Shown one piece after another: positions 22,791 through 34,046 of a stretch of DNA of 64,000 bases. The stretch lies in assembly GCA_037693485.1 (NCBI GenBank), contig CM075346.1:133134501-133198500 (forward strand). Reading direction: 5' to 3'. Origin of the DNA: Kitagawia praeruptora. Its lineage: Eukaryota; Streptophyta; Magnoliopsida; Apiales; Apiaceae. The notes below the pieces were generated by a model. It was not told where the DNA came from. It saw nothing but the letters and a program-made list of their open reading frames with translations, and did no database searches. The position numbers and the translations under genes were made by a program. Within the stretch, counting starts at the first letter, position 1. Each line of letters begins with the position of its first letter.

Positions 22791-23529
22791 ATAAAACACA
22801 AAAAAAAAACAATGAACGCCTCAGATACTCAATACTATGATCGCACGTGAGATGGATATGCAAGTTAATTATATTCTCCGAACTGTCCTCAACCTTGATT
22901 TAGAGGTGCAAACAGGTGGTCACAGCCCAAGTAATTCAGGAATGCAACAATCTGTAAGACTGATCTACAATGTCTTTTAATTTAAGTTTAAGTAAGACTC
23001 TTTACCATGCAAAAGTAAGCGGCCTAACTGTATACAGATTGAGTTGCTTGACAACAATCTGCATGTCACCCATAGAGACCGGAACAATTTTGCTGTAGTG
23101 TCCTAAAATAACTTAATAGAACCAAAGAAACACCAAATAACACTTCAGATAGTGAGCATATATAGAAAAAAGGAAGATAACAGTGATCTTCTAATTCAAT
23201 TCCAGAACCATTGCTCGCCACTTTGATATAGCTTAGATTGACACACAAAAAACAGATACCTTGAAAAAACATGTTACCTTGATTGTTGGCAAATTCACTC
23301 TGCAAAACTGTAGCAAAAAAGGTCGTAAAAATCATACAAAATATTTATACCTTTGTAGACCCAACATAAAAGGGTGTTGTAATTCAGTTATTATACAAAA
23401 ATATGCAACACAAAGGGTTTTGTGATATTCATCTGCAAATCAAAAATCAAGTATTAATTCAAATATCAGAATAACATATTATTATACAACAATCGAAATA
23501 CACACGTGTATAAACACAAACAGAGATAT

Positions 23530-23651
23530 ACATGTATATATACAAAGCTTTGATTCACAAAAAGAGAAAATTAAAAAATAGAAAGAGAGAGAGAATATAC
23601 AAAGCTTTGATTCACAAAAAGAGAAAATTAAAAAATAAAGAGAGAGAAGAG
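23530..23651 (+). repeat. Tandem duplication, unit about 55 bp, two copies
   Basis: The word ATACAAAGCTTTGATTCACA and the following AAAAGAGAAAATTAAAAAAT occur twice in tandem. The Lys-rich ORF through it is an artefact. Confidence 0.9.
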
Positions 23652-24466
23652 GGAGAGAGTGAAGATTCATGCTTACACATTCAAGCATTTCGTCAAACAC
23701 CTAATCTGCATGTAGAAAAAAGAAACTATCAGTAAAATCAACTAAGAAAACAGAACATAATCCAAAAAAAATTTAGGTTGCCATTCTTGGTTTCATCATT
23801 CTGCAAAAGAAAAGGACAAAGAAATCGAAACATGATTAGACAAATGATGAGAGATATGAATGAAACGAACAAAAAATTGAAAGGGGAAGAAAACTCTCCT
23901 CGAGCATATCGATATAATCAAACAACACTCACAAATCATCACAATACTAAAAAACACAATAATTCAGTTCGTAATCAATCTAAATTACGAATGAATCATA
24001 CCGAACCAATTCAATCACAATCGCAATTATAAGTAACAAACTAATTTTCAGTTCATTTAAAAAAACATTAAAAAAAAATCAATATATCTATACATATAGA
24101 TACATGTAGTGTATGTAGAGATCTAGAAAAGAACCTGTTGAATTAGATTCGATTTGCCGGTGATATGAATCATCATCTTCTATTGCACTGTAGTGGCCAG
24201 ATGAATTAATTTTTTGCACTTTGGTGGCCAAAGTTGCAAATCTTGCACTTTGGTGGCTCGAAATTCTTTTTTTAGCCACTTAAATGACTTCCGTTATCTG
24301 GCCTGAACGGTGTTAAAAAAGGCAGGGGTATTATTGTCTTAATAAAATTAACATACAGTAACGGCTATATAATTGACTAACACAGCTATATATACATACA
24401 TATACATATGTGATTCATAAATTCATCTAATTATTTTCAGATCTACAAGAAATCAAATTAGTAAAG

Positions 24467-24829
24467 ATGGATACTGAGAGATGTTTTTGTGGTTTGTGGC
24501 CCATGGAGAGGACTGCGTGGACTGAGAAGAATGCAGGTCGAAGATTTGTGGGTTGTGCTCAAGCAAGAAATGGTTGCAACTACTTTCGATGGGTTGATGA
24601 TGATTATCCGGAACAAAGTAGAAATGTAATTAGTGCGATGCGAAAGAGGATCAAGACGGATGAAGAACAACACTTGGTTCAACTGCAAAGAATGGACAAA
24701 ATGAAGGAGGAGATGGGAAAGCTGAAGAAAGAGGCAAAAAAATGGAAGTGTTGTTTTATGATTCTATTGTTTTGCTTTATTGTGTACATTGCTACTGCAT
24801 CTGAGCATGGTTCGGTTGATTCCATTTAA
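24467..24829 (+). CDS. GRF-type zinc finger, coiled-coil, single-membrane-span protein
   Basis: An intact 120-residue ORF. Residues 5-45 form a GRF zinc finger with C6, C8, C30 and C37 and the words RTAWTEKNAGRRFVGC and CNYFRWVDDD. Residues 58-95 are charged and heptad-like (coiled coil). Residues 98-114 are a hydrophobic span, CCFMILLFCFIVYIATA, followed by a short polar tail. GRF fingers are known to bind single-stranded nucleic acid in other proteins; the membrane span suggests a tail-anchored protein. A TATA-like tract TATATATACATACATATA lies 60-85 bp upstream. It sits 280 bp inside the left TIR of the MULE, so it is either an accessory gene of the element or a captured host gene. The start is the first ATG and agrees with the domain. 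Confidence 0.8.
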   Translation: MDTERCFCGLWPMERTAWTEKNAGRRFVGCAQARNGCNYFRWVDDDYPEQSRNVISAMRKRIKTDEEQHLVQLQRMDKMKEEMGKLKKEAKKWKCCFMILLFCFIVYIATASEHGSVDSI

Positions 24830-25186
24830 AATGGATTGTTATTGCTTAATGTGTAATGGTCTGCTTATTTAGTAATGAAAGATTGAGAGTTTGGAATTGA
24901 GATATCTTTTACCTAATGTTTACCACAAACTCAAACAAAATAGTGAAATGAGATGTCATTACATAACCAAAAGGTTACACATTTTGTCCATAAACAGGCA
25001 TAAACAGGCCATTCCAATTTGGTCCATAAGCAACATAAACAAAAAGCAACCATTGTGCTTGAAATTAAGACAAAAGTACTTCAACCTTAAAGTTCAGACA
25101 AAAGCAACAATAAAATTTAGACAAAAGCATTGGTACTGAATTTGATACGCTTCGAATTCAGTCCAAAACAGGCAAATTTTTCTTCA

Positions 25187-28100
25187 TTATGCACTGTTCT
25201 TTCTAGATTCCAAAACCTTCTTTCTGGCAGAGAACTTTGCATTGGTGGAAGTTCTCTTTCTTGTTGTTTCTTTACTGGTGCTGTCTCCTCTTGGCCTGGG
25301 TTCTTCAGTGGTGCTAGCTTTTTGTGGCCTTGCTTTTTCAGTGGTGTTGCCTTCTTGTGGCCTTGCCTCTTCAGTACCCTCAACTTCCTTCTTACAAGTT
25401 CTAGCATTATGCCCAGTTTTGCCGCAGGTTTTGCACTTCACTGTTCCTTTTTTCTTTGGTTGTAAAGGAACACCTTGAGCAGCTTGATCACTTATCTACA
25501 AAAGTACCCAAAAAAATAAAATACTAAGACAGCTGAGCGTGGTGCATTATGGATAAATACTAAGACAGCTGGGTTTATATGAATATACCTTGCTTGGACA
25601 TGTTCTGCAGTTGTGTCCACTACCTTTACAATAAGTGCAGTTGACCATTGTGTTTACCCTAGCATTAAGCCTGGTAGGATCTGCTTGATTTGTAGGAATA
25701 TCATTGTGTCTTACTCTTTTTTTATTGGGCCTACCAGTCTGAGGTTTTATCAGTGGTGGAAGAGGCCTTGGATAATCAGTTTGCTCCCAAAATTCAGGGC
25801 CCACAATAGGTTCCAGTGTATGGTTGTACAGCTGCCAAAATAAAGTATTAAAACAAGCCCAATGGATCATTACATGAATCATTAAAAAAGCCCAAAAGAA
25901 ACTTACATTCATGTAACATTTTTTAGTGTAGCAGGCATTGATATGTTTTTCCCATGGATCATTTTTGAAGTTAATGCAAGCAGCAGCATGATAGCAAGGT
26001 ATCCCTGTAAGGTCCCACTTTCTACATGTGTAAGTTTTTTTAAACAAGTCCACAACTAATTCATGGCCTCCATCACTACATGTAACAGAATAAGCTGTCC
26101 CCCCAGATCATGTTACAACACAACCCCCACCAAAATGGATTGCCCTGTGCATTAAAAAATAGTAACATAAAAGTAGTATTTAATTCACTAGGGCACATAA
26201 AACTAGTATTTAATTCTCTAGGGCATAAACAACTTATACTTACTTCTCCAGTTTTATTTGAGCACTAGGGCATATGACAATGTCCTTTGATACCATTTTA
26301 TCCCTTCTCACCTGGATCCTCTTCATCACAGCCTTATGAATTTCCCTAAGCATAGTAATGATAGGGAGGTCTCTGAATTTCCTTATGCTACTATTGAATA
26401 CCTCACAGTGATTGTTGACAAACATATCACTGCGAGAAAGTGTCTTAAAAGCTGACCTAGACCATTGTTGTCTTGGCATTGCTTTAAGCCAGTCATGGCA
26501 TTTCTTTGATATCTACATGTGAGTAAATGTAAAAGTAAATGTACAAGTAAATGTAAATGTAAAAGTAAATGTACAAGTAAATGTAAAAGTAAATTTATAC
26601 CTTTTCCATCTGCTCCATGTGTTTATTGAACTCCCGGTTTGTTGTTGCCCTAGCTGATTTCCAGAGTAGATGTCTTAATGCAATGCCTTTATAATCTTTG
26701 TGCATGTTCTAGTACAGGTGCATTACACAAAACCTGTGTTCAGCACCTGGTACCACTGATTCCAAAGCATTTATCAATCCCTGAAAAGCAAGTTAAACAG
26801 ATAAAAGAAGTTAAAAGTTAAAAAGGGTAAAAAAGTTAAAACAAATGAAAGGGATATCATACCTTTTGTCTGTCACTTATGAATGTCCATTGCACATCAC
26901 TTATCACTTGTATGTCTGGACATAAAAGTTCTAAGAACCACTTCCAGGATTCTGTGGTTTCAGCCTCCACTACTGCCCATGCCACAGGGTACATGCCATC
27001 ATTGGCATCAATTCCTACTGCAGCTAAAAGTTGACCACCAAAGGGCCCCTTCAGGTGACACCCATCCAATCCAACTACATGTCTACAATGATGAGCAAAT
27101 GCTTTTTTTAGGGGGCCTAGACATACATACATCCTTAAAAATCTACCTCTATCAGTCCCTGCATCAGGCTCATCAGTTAAGATCTTCACAGTAGTATCAG
27201 GCATCACCCTCTTCAGTTCATTACCATAGTTCCAAACCTCTTCAAACTGAATTTCATGTGTACCATTGATTTTCATCAAATCCTTTCTCTTTGCCCTGTA
27301 CACTGCATGTGTACTTACATCACATTTCAAGTCATTGACAATTTTTTTGTGAAAGTTAGGCACATGCCAGGAAGGGTTCATTCTTATCTCATTCAAATAG
27401 TGCTCTGCAAAAAAGGCAGTGGCAAAAGCCAAAGGTGAAGCCTATGAGTTGCTTGAAGGTTGGCATACATGTATGCTTCCTGTTAAATATTTTGATTTGA
27501 TATGTTGTAGTGTTTTTTATAGGAGCGGCATAAATTTTCCATTGGCAAGGAGCTTCACATACATATTTGACTTTCTTCCCATAATTTCTGACATTTGAAA
27601 TGGGCCTCCTCTCCATGATGGCATGCTTTTTTACAGCCTTCCTAAACAGTCCTGAGCTCTTAAAACACAACCCTAATTCAAAGTTAGGATTATCCATATC
27701 AACATCTTCATTAAATGCAGGATATTTATTGATGTTGGTTTCATCATCAGTGGAATTTCCACACATTCTTTCATCATCACTGTCGGCATATACACTGGAC
27801 TCATCTGTATCACAATCATCATCTAGGTTTACTTGCCTGTCTTCACCACTATCTTCATCTAGTATGTCCTCAACATCCCCATCCACATTTCTCTCAAATA
27901 CTAGGTCATCATCACTCTGATCTTTATTGGACTCATCAGAGTAGAAAGATGACACACTGCTACTATCATCATTTTCATGGACCTCACCTTCCACCTCATC
28001 CTCAAAATCAAAAAAATCTTTATAAACACCTTCTTCAGCTCTAAATTCTTCTTCCATGTCCATCTCAAATTGTGTACTGTCAGGCCACTCAAAATCAAAA

Positions 28101-28873
28101 CTAAGCACACTCCCCTTCCTTGTGCTCCCATTTTCAGCTTGACTTTCATTACCATGATTCAATTCCATAGGAATTTGGTCAGCAGGATCTTCATAAGTCT
28201 CCATATTCTCAATTTCAATACCACTCAAATGAGGATCCCCCTCACCAATAGTACTATCCCCCTTAGCAGTTTCTTGACTTAATGGACGGGTGAGAACCAC
28301 ATATAGCTCAAAATACTTACAACTAGGCATTAGACTACACATAGTCATCACTTCATCATCATTATCTAAATAAAACAAGCCCCTTTCCATATTTGTACCA
28401 GGGAGTTTATACCAAACATTAATCATGCCACCAGCATCACCACATTCTTTTAACATTGAACATATCTCAATCAAACTAATACAGTCTACATTGCAGTTAT
28501 CAATATAGTCTACATCCCCACCATAATATCTTTTTGGATTTTTTTCAAATTCACCCCCATGAAATAACTTAATACTGAATAGATCACGGTCTGCACATGA
28601 TAGGTTAAGTGTGAGCAAAATCCCTAAAATTTTATGTCAAGCCCTAATTTTTATTCCAAATAATTCAACCCAACAAATACTAACAAATCGAACTTTTTAA
28701 TTAAGAAGCAATAAAACAAGAAAATCAGTACCCACAACCCAACAACTATGAAATCACATATATAAGCAAACACAAATTAAATCGAGCATGATAACGAACT
28801 TACCTGGATAATCTGGACACTCCCTAGGTTTGTAGATATCGGCACAATCCTTTTTCCTCATAAACCAAGACAT
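25187..28873 (-). pseudogene. MuDR-family MULE transposase, broken
   Basis: A short first exon 28804-28873 (MSWFMRKKDCADIYKPRECP) ends in a GT donor, then the main part begins near 28618. Order: N-terminal region, acidic stretch, MuDR N-terminal domain (CQWKIYAAP, HTCMPTF), MULE transposase domain (VGLDGCHLKGPFGG, ESWKWFLELL, FISDRQKG), SWIM finger (CRKWDLTGIPCYHAAACI), CCHC knuckle CTYCKGSGHNCRTC and a last exon with a second knuckle CKTCGKTGHNARTC. Lesions: a frame change near 27440 between CMPTFKQL and SPLAFATAF; TAG in HLY*NMHKDYKG near 26710; TGA in GCVVT*SGGTAYS near 26105 (Trp expected). Introns explain other breaks. It probably makes no active enzyme, although the TIRs look good. Confidence 0.85.
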
Positions 28874-29894
28874 TACGGCAATCTAGGGTTCGAGTTCGAT
28901 CCTTCCTCCTTCCTTGGTTTTGGCGCCTAAACTCTCTGTGTGTATTGGTGCATGTAATGAAGAGAAGAAGAAACGACCGGGTTTAATTGTAAAGATCTAG
29001 TGTTGAAAAGACGATTATAGCCTTCCAATTAATTAAGAGTCAGTAACGGCGCTTTAATTTTTAACGGAAGGATAACGGAAGTCATTTAAGTGGCTAAAAA
29101 AAGAATTTCGAGCCACCAAAGTGCAAGATTTGCAACTTTGGCCACCAAAGTACAAAAAATTAATTCATCTGGCCACCACAGTGCAATTTACTCTATTTTT
29201 ATTCAATAAAAGAAAATTTAAAAAATAATAATTTTAACTATGTGGTGAATGTACCTAAAAATGTGTGAAAAAAGTCAAACGACCTATATAAAAAAACAGA
29301 GGAAGTAAGTCAGTTGAATTGACCCGACTGTATCAACTTTCATTTGAGGAAAAAAGTCCGGCACTGAAAATCGTAAGTATAGAGAATCCTTTCTTCCCCG
29401 TTCAAATGGGTTTGTTTCACTGTCTCGATTAAATTGATGAATTCTATAATTTAAATCACGTACATCATATATTAAATATAATTAATTAAAAGAATATGAT
29501 AACAAAATGTAATTAATCTATATAACCTACATTCTTATAATTTATAAAAATATAAATCAATAATTTTTAAAAGCAATTCAAAATTTGATCCATTTTACCA
29601 AAAAGATTACTTTGAATGAGACGGTGAGACGGGAAAGAAATAAACCTACAAATCAATTTAACATGTATGAATAAAGAGATAAAATGACCCAAATAACCAA
29701 TTTTTATCTACTAAATGTTCAAAATAATGAATGTCGCTCGAAATGCCCAAAATAACCGGCCACCCTCGCATTCGTATAATGCGTAGGTGTTTTTTTTCTT
29801 TTCTTTGTTTAAACAAAGTATAATTCTTGTGGGGTGCTCCTTTCTTCTTACCAGTCAAACAACAGCAAAAATCAAAGAATTTGTATATGCCTTA

Positions 29895-30201
29895 GAGCAT
29901 CTCCAATGGAGAAAAACCCTTAGCAATATTATCCTATGTGGCATATTAGGTGGCATGAAATAGAGATTATGTAAAAAAAATATACTCCAATGCATAATTA
30001 CCCTTAGCAAAAATTATAGACAAACACACTTTGGTTGGTTATATTTGTTGAACCAACTTAACCCCTTAGCAAAAATATACACAATTTCGTTATAGCTATG
30101 TCCATTGGAGTTTTACTTGCCACCATTATGTAAAAATTTAATTATTTCATAATTTAAAATCTTTTAGCCAACCATTATACATATTGTCATTGCAGATGCT
30201 C
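29895..30201. mobile_element. PIF/Harbinger (Tourist-like) MITE, 307 bp
   Basis: The TIRs GAGCATCTCCAATGG and its diverged complement are flanked by TTA target duplications (29892-29894, 30202-30204). The same insertion is in copy 2 at 53859-54557, so it predates the duplication. Confidence 0.9.
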
Positions 30202-30774
30202 TTATGCGTATAATTTTATTTTTTATATTTAATGTTTTAAACACTTATCGATACTCTTTTGGGGTTAAATAGTTTCCCTTTTGGGGTTTAAGGGGTTTAA
30301 TTTGGAGTGTAGAAATATTTAATTTTTTAACTAAAAATTTTAAATTTTATTTGTATTCCCATGAAGGTTCAACGGTTAACTTCTGGGGTTCTAACAGTTC
30401 CATTTTGGGTTTTAGAAATATTCAGAACGACGAATAAAATGTATACGAACTTAGGGTTTAGGTCCTAAACCCTAATTTATCCTGATTTTTAAACGCGTTA
30501 GCGTTTAAAAATCAGGCCGCCATATTCAATTTTTTAATTAAAATTTAGGGGTTCAACAATTAACTTTTAGGGTTCAACGTTTCCATTTTGGGGTTTAGAA
30601 ATATTAAGAACGACAAATAAACCCTAATTTATCGTGATTTTTAAAAATCGGGGCTGGTCACCTTAAAAATCAAGTCGCCGGACTCAACAAAAAATATTTA
30701 ATTTGAATTGACCATTTGATTATAAGTTTTTTAATAATATTTACAAATACATATTTATCCAATTAAAAAAAAAT
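30202..30774. other. Element C interior, diverged repeats and hairpin module
   Basis: Two diverged units built on GGGGTTCAACGTTTCCATTT and AGAAATATTCAGAACGACG surround the hairpin at 30481-30516 and a telomere-like TTAGGGTTTAG. Homologous sequence occurs at 54558-55120 and at 51110-51475 inside another element. No gene. Confidence 0.7.
30481..30516. other. Perfect 36-nt hairpin
   Basis: CCTGATTTTTAAACGC, loop GTTA, then the exact complement. 16-bp stem without mismatch. The same 36 bases occur at 51294-51329 and 54834-54869. Confidence 0.95.
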
Positions 30775-31582
30775 GAGAAAATGACCAAAATACCTCATTT
30801 TAACTACCCTATTGTCCAAAATACCCATTTTCGGAACTGTTGGCCCTATCTACCCACTCAACACGCTACTTCGTGTAGCGTGTCCCCCTTGCTGTACATC
30901 TCCCCGCTCCCTTCTCTCTTTCCTCTCTCTGGCACCTCTCCTCTCTCCGGCACCTCTCTCCGGCCACGTCCACCATAACTGAACACACCAAAATCATGAC
31001 CACAGCTTCCTCTTCCTTTTGCCCCAATCGATGTAACAAATTTGGCCCCGCAGGGGCATGGACAAACTCATCAGAAAACGAGGGGAGAGAGATAATCGAG
31101 ATTTGGGGCTATAAAATCCGGCGAATCAAATGGATTGAAATGGGTATGGACTTGTAGAGGATCGAATGCCGATTCTTTTTGTATATAGAATGTGTATGGA
31201 AAATATCTGGATGGTCGTTAATGGGAACTAGTCGGAATTTGAACTAAAATCTCCCAAATCGCCATTTTGGGGGAGAGAACGCGTAATTTCTCAGCAGAAT
31301 GATGATGACGTTAGATGACATCATCACGCATGCTAAACATGCGTAACACCTGATACGCCATCTGTGAATGCGTATCTCAAGCAAATTTCAATGCTGTCAG
31401 TCACGTGTCTGGGTGTTACTCCGTTATGAGTAGCGTGTCTGCAAGACACCCCTTCACCAGTAGCGTGTCTTCAAGACGCTCCTTCACCAGTAGCACGTCC
31501 CGTGGGTATTTAGGGCCGCCCAAATTGGCGGTGGGTATTTTGGTTCCCCATATTTAATTTGTGGTTATTCTGGGTCATCACC
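30775..31582. mobile_element. Element A, MULE-type, 808 bp
   Basis: The left end is GAGAAAATGACCAAAATACC; the right end, reversed, is GGTGATGACCCAGAATAACC. The target duplication is TAAAAAAAT (right copy and empty site exact; left copy differs by extra A). The empty site is at about 55122-55130 in block B copy 2. GC-rich palindromes ACACGCTACTTCGTGTAGCG and ACGCATGCTAAACATGCGT lie inside the ends. It shares an internal core with element B in inverted orientation. Confidence 0.85.
30996..31157 (+). CDS. Short conserved ORF in element A (53 codons), unknown
   Basis: Starts MTTASSSF and contains KFGPAGAWTNSSE, encoded around the palindrome GCCCCGCAGGGGC. Element B has a related frame with VFGPAGACMACSE (49595-49741, minus). 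The DNA match spans about 130 bp with the ATG at the equivalent place. It may be a fragment of a captured host exon rather than an expressed peptide. No function is proposed. Confidence 0.35.
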   Translation: MTTASSSFCPNRCNKFGPAGAWTNSSENEGREIIEIWGYKIRRIKWIEMGMDL

Positions 31583-31664
31583 TAAAAAAATAACACACTT
31601 AAAGTAGTATTTTGGGTTCAAAAAAGTAACGTTTTGTAAAAAAATGAAATTTTTACGTCAGCTA

Positions 31665-32384
31665 TGTTGGAAATATTAACTAATATAGTAACATAGAGGC
31701 AATTATATATCGTATTTAACAAGCCAATGCCAAGTAAACAATCAACGAAACAAAACACGAAGGTAAAACACATGCATATTAGTAACTGTAAAAACAAAGG
31801 AAAGACGAAAGACATACCAGTAGCCATTGCTATAGCAGTATGTCAAACAAACAAGAGAACAGCTGAGTCGTCAGGATTTGCTCGAAAAACCTGACTGCTC
31901 TTGAAGAGATAATCGCCCCCACTTACACTGTGTCAGGATGCTGGCGATATTCTTCCAGGATAAAACAGCTCTGAGCGATATGATCACAGTAATCAGTATG
32001 CTCAACTTCGACTAGCACCTCAGTCGCCGGAAAACCTTAAGTACAAGAAACTATGGCAGGAGGGAGAACAGAGAGTGTAGAGAAGAGAAGAGAATGTAGG
32101 GTGTGGTCTATGAAACCCAGCAGCTTAGCTCTCTATTTATAGGAGAGGCCAAACGTATGCCACCCAATTAATATTGTAACTGCTGATTTACAATTAATAT
32201 AACGAAACGGCTGATTTATTCAAATCAAAATGGCTGTAACGCCTGATTTAATAAATCGTAACAATTACGTATATATATTTTATCCACATATATCAGTTTT
32301 ATTTTAATTATACGAATATACAATATATATATATTATCAAATTCTGTTCAGGACTCAACATCAGGAACCGATGTATGTCCATCA
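31665..32384. repeat. Truncated LTR at the duplication junction
   Basis: Begins TGTTGGAAATATTAAC and matches the start of the LTR at 38985 in patches (CAGCTGAGTC, TTCCAGGATAAAACAGC, GACCAGCACCTCAGT-like). It ends at ATGTCCATCA, a point internal to the full LTR, where block A copy 2 begins. There is no target duplication (AGCTA left, TATTT right). Confidence 0.7.
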
Positions 32385-33475
32385 TATTTGCATTGACAGT
32401 ATCTCTTATATGGCACTGGAGATACCCACCAGCCATGAGTTGATGTGCCAGGCTGGCACGGCCCTATCTCTTACTGATGCAAGATAAACGTTGGCCGGCC
32501 AAAGTGGATGCATGGGCAGTCAAGTGTTAATGAGAGCTAGCCAAAGAATTATGCCAGAACTTTCTTTGTTTTTTAAAGAAGCTTTTGCTTTGTGTATACA
32601 ATTATAGAGAGCAATCTTTGTAAGGATTTGGCGGGCTTGTTGTGTATGTTGTGCTTCTCTTCAATGACAGTATCTGGTAAAACTGATCTGATCAAGTCTT
32701 TACTATTTAGCGAAAATTGAGACTTGTGAAATTGACAGAAAACAAAGGTGAGTTTACTTTGAAGTTTAAAATACCTGACATGATTTGTAAAAACGGGGAC
32801 AAAGTCTGCCCATTATTATTATATCCGACCCGATTCAAAGTCTCCCTCCCAAATAGATGTCATCTTTTGATTCTTTACCCGTTCATGAAATAGTACCTTT
32901 TCTTTTACCTGAATTTATGCCAACTTATTTTCATTTTTTTACCTTCCCCTACCAGTCTACCACAATTGACAAAGGTGAAGGATTGAAAAGAAGTATGTTC
33001 TTATCAAAAAAAAAGAAAAAGAAGTATGTTAAGTTTCAGTATTGATATAATATAAGGTATTTAACACATTTCTCCTCTCAAGAATCATTGGGGGCAGAAT
33101 ATTCATTGGTGAATTTACTAAATCCCTGTGTTGTGGATTTGTCGCCTGAGAGGGAAAATCTGCAGAACTATTTTCTCATTTTCGAATATAGTTTACGACA
33201 GACCTAAACTTTGGCGTACAGAGTCTATCATGTCGTTACCTCTTTGAACTCCAAGACTACAAGATAATAAATAGGATTTGGATTAGGGATGGCAAACGGT
33301 CGGTTCCTTTAATCACAATTTAAGTTGAAGTGTCCAAAATATCACAAACAAATTATGATATTTTGGACCATTTTACTAGATTATGTGATAGAAAGGACCA
33401 TCACCCCCTTTTTACTCTCTCGCCTTTTTTCCTTAGTAACATGTTCAAATGTTAAAAAAAATAAAATGAAAAATT

Positions 33476-33548
33476 GGTCTCGGAGAGATTTGAACTCGCG
33501 ACCCCCGGCTCATTAGACCGGTGCTCTAACCAACTGAGCTACGAGACC
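33476..33548 (-). tRNA. tRNA-Ile (anticodon AAT), second copy
   Basis: The 73 bases match the gene at 10464-10536, including the one C-T mismatch in the T stem. Followed by five T. The upstream side contains about 90 bp of extra sequence not in copy 1 (33300-33390). Confidence 0.85.
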
Positions 33549-33690
33549 TTGACATTTTAACAGTCAAATAATATTTATTTTAATTTTTTACTTTTACTAT
33601 ATATAGATATTGTTAAAATAATTTGTTCAGTGTTTTGTCAATAAGCCACAATTACAACAGATGTTTAAATTGGTGTAACTAGCTTAGTGT

Positions 33691-34046
33691 TCAGTGTTTT
33701 GTTAAAATATTTTGGACCTTTGTAGCTTCCAATAATTCGAGGTCCATCCTCTGTTGCTGAGTTGTGTCATTAGCCTCTGGCATATTGACTCTGGTGAAAC
33801 TTATTGGATTTACTGGTATATTCCAAGCCAAGTCATGTGTTGCCCGTTTCTTCCTTTGCATACTCCTGAGTCTTTCAACCTTCGTTATAAAGCATTCTGA
33901 CAACCTTTGTCTCAATTGTTATTCAATAACAAAAAAAAAACCCTTCAAATATTTATTGACAAGGGCAGCAAAAGTGGAAGGTGTGGCGGTGATTTCAGTG
34001 CGTATGCGATGAAGTGCACTTCTGCGTTTCTCCAAGGTACACATTT
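33691..34046 (-). pseudogene. Duplicate of the unknown ORF and ECI fragment, further deleted
   Basis: 33691-33915 repeats the unrecognised ORF of 10651-10911. 33955-34046 repeats the broken ECI fragment but has lost about 80 bp between GATGAAG and TGCACTTCTGCG, so even less of the isomerase N-terminus remains. Confidence 0.75.

Larger units (their letters stand above)
17218..24121 (-). mobile_element. Probable Helitron carrying several host gene fragments
   Basis: On the minus strand the 3' end reads CCGCTCGCAGAGCACGG (hairpin with a small bulge), 10 nt, then CTAG followed by host T. This matches the plant Helitron 3' design. A candidate 5' end TCTCTACATACAC begins at 24121 and follows host A, giving A|TC...CTAG|T. 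Copy 2 of the duplication lacks this whole block: its CATTAAA (about 50153) leads within 13 bp to TCTAGAAAA, the sequence that flanks the block on the right here. It holds fragments of at least three genes and no Rep/helicase, so it would be non-autonomous. The 3' end and the presence/absence are firm; the 5' end is provisional. Confidence 0.6.
24183..29186. mobile_element. 5.0-kb Mutator-like element (MULE) with transposase and GRF gene
   Basis: Terminal inverted repeats of about 115 bp: left 24183-24298, right about 29078-29186, beginning TTGCACTGTAGTGGCCAG and TTGCACTGTGGTGGCCAG. Inside are a MuDR-family transposase on the minus strand reading in from the right TIR and a small GRF zinc-finger gene on the plus strand reading in from the left TIR. 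This convergent two-gene plan is the one known from maize MuDR. No clean 9-bp target duplication was seen (CATCTTCTA and TTTACTCTA). Block B copy 2 lacks the element. Confidence 0.9.
29205..31664. repeat. Segmental duplication, block B copy 1
   Basis: From ATTCAATAAAAG onward it matches 50335-55202 in order and orientation. It contains element C copy 1, a Harbinger MITE and element A. Element A is missing from copy 2; copy 2 has its own insertions. Homology ends at GCTATG, where an LTR fragment begins. Confidence 0.9.
29676..31664. mobile_element. Element C copy 1, MULE-type, right end lost
   Basis: The left end reads GATAAAATGACCCAAATAAC, with a GC-rich palindrome CGCATTCGTATAATGCG just inside. 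It matches element C copy 2 (53640-55466), which has both ends and a 9-bp target duplication. Here the last about 260 bp are missing, replaced by LTR sequence at 31665. It hosts a Harbinger MITE and element A. Confidence 0.75.

Noticed and set aside
23490..24035. Lys/Asn-rich ORFs as a small basic protein
   Set aside because: They come from a 55-bp tandem duplication and AT-rich DNA without conserved words.
27600..28282. Plus-strand ORFs of 101-106 codons rich in Ser and Thr
   Set aside because: Shadows of the acidic region of the MULE transposase on the minus strand.
31665..32384. Complete solo LTR
   Set aside because: No target duplication, and the right end falls at an internal position of the related LTR at 38985.
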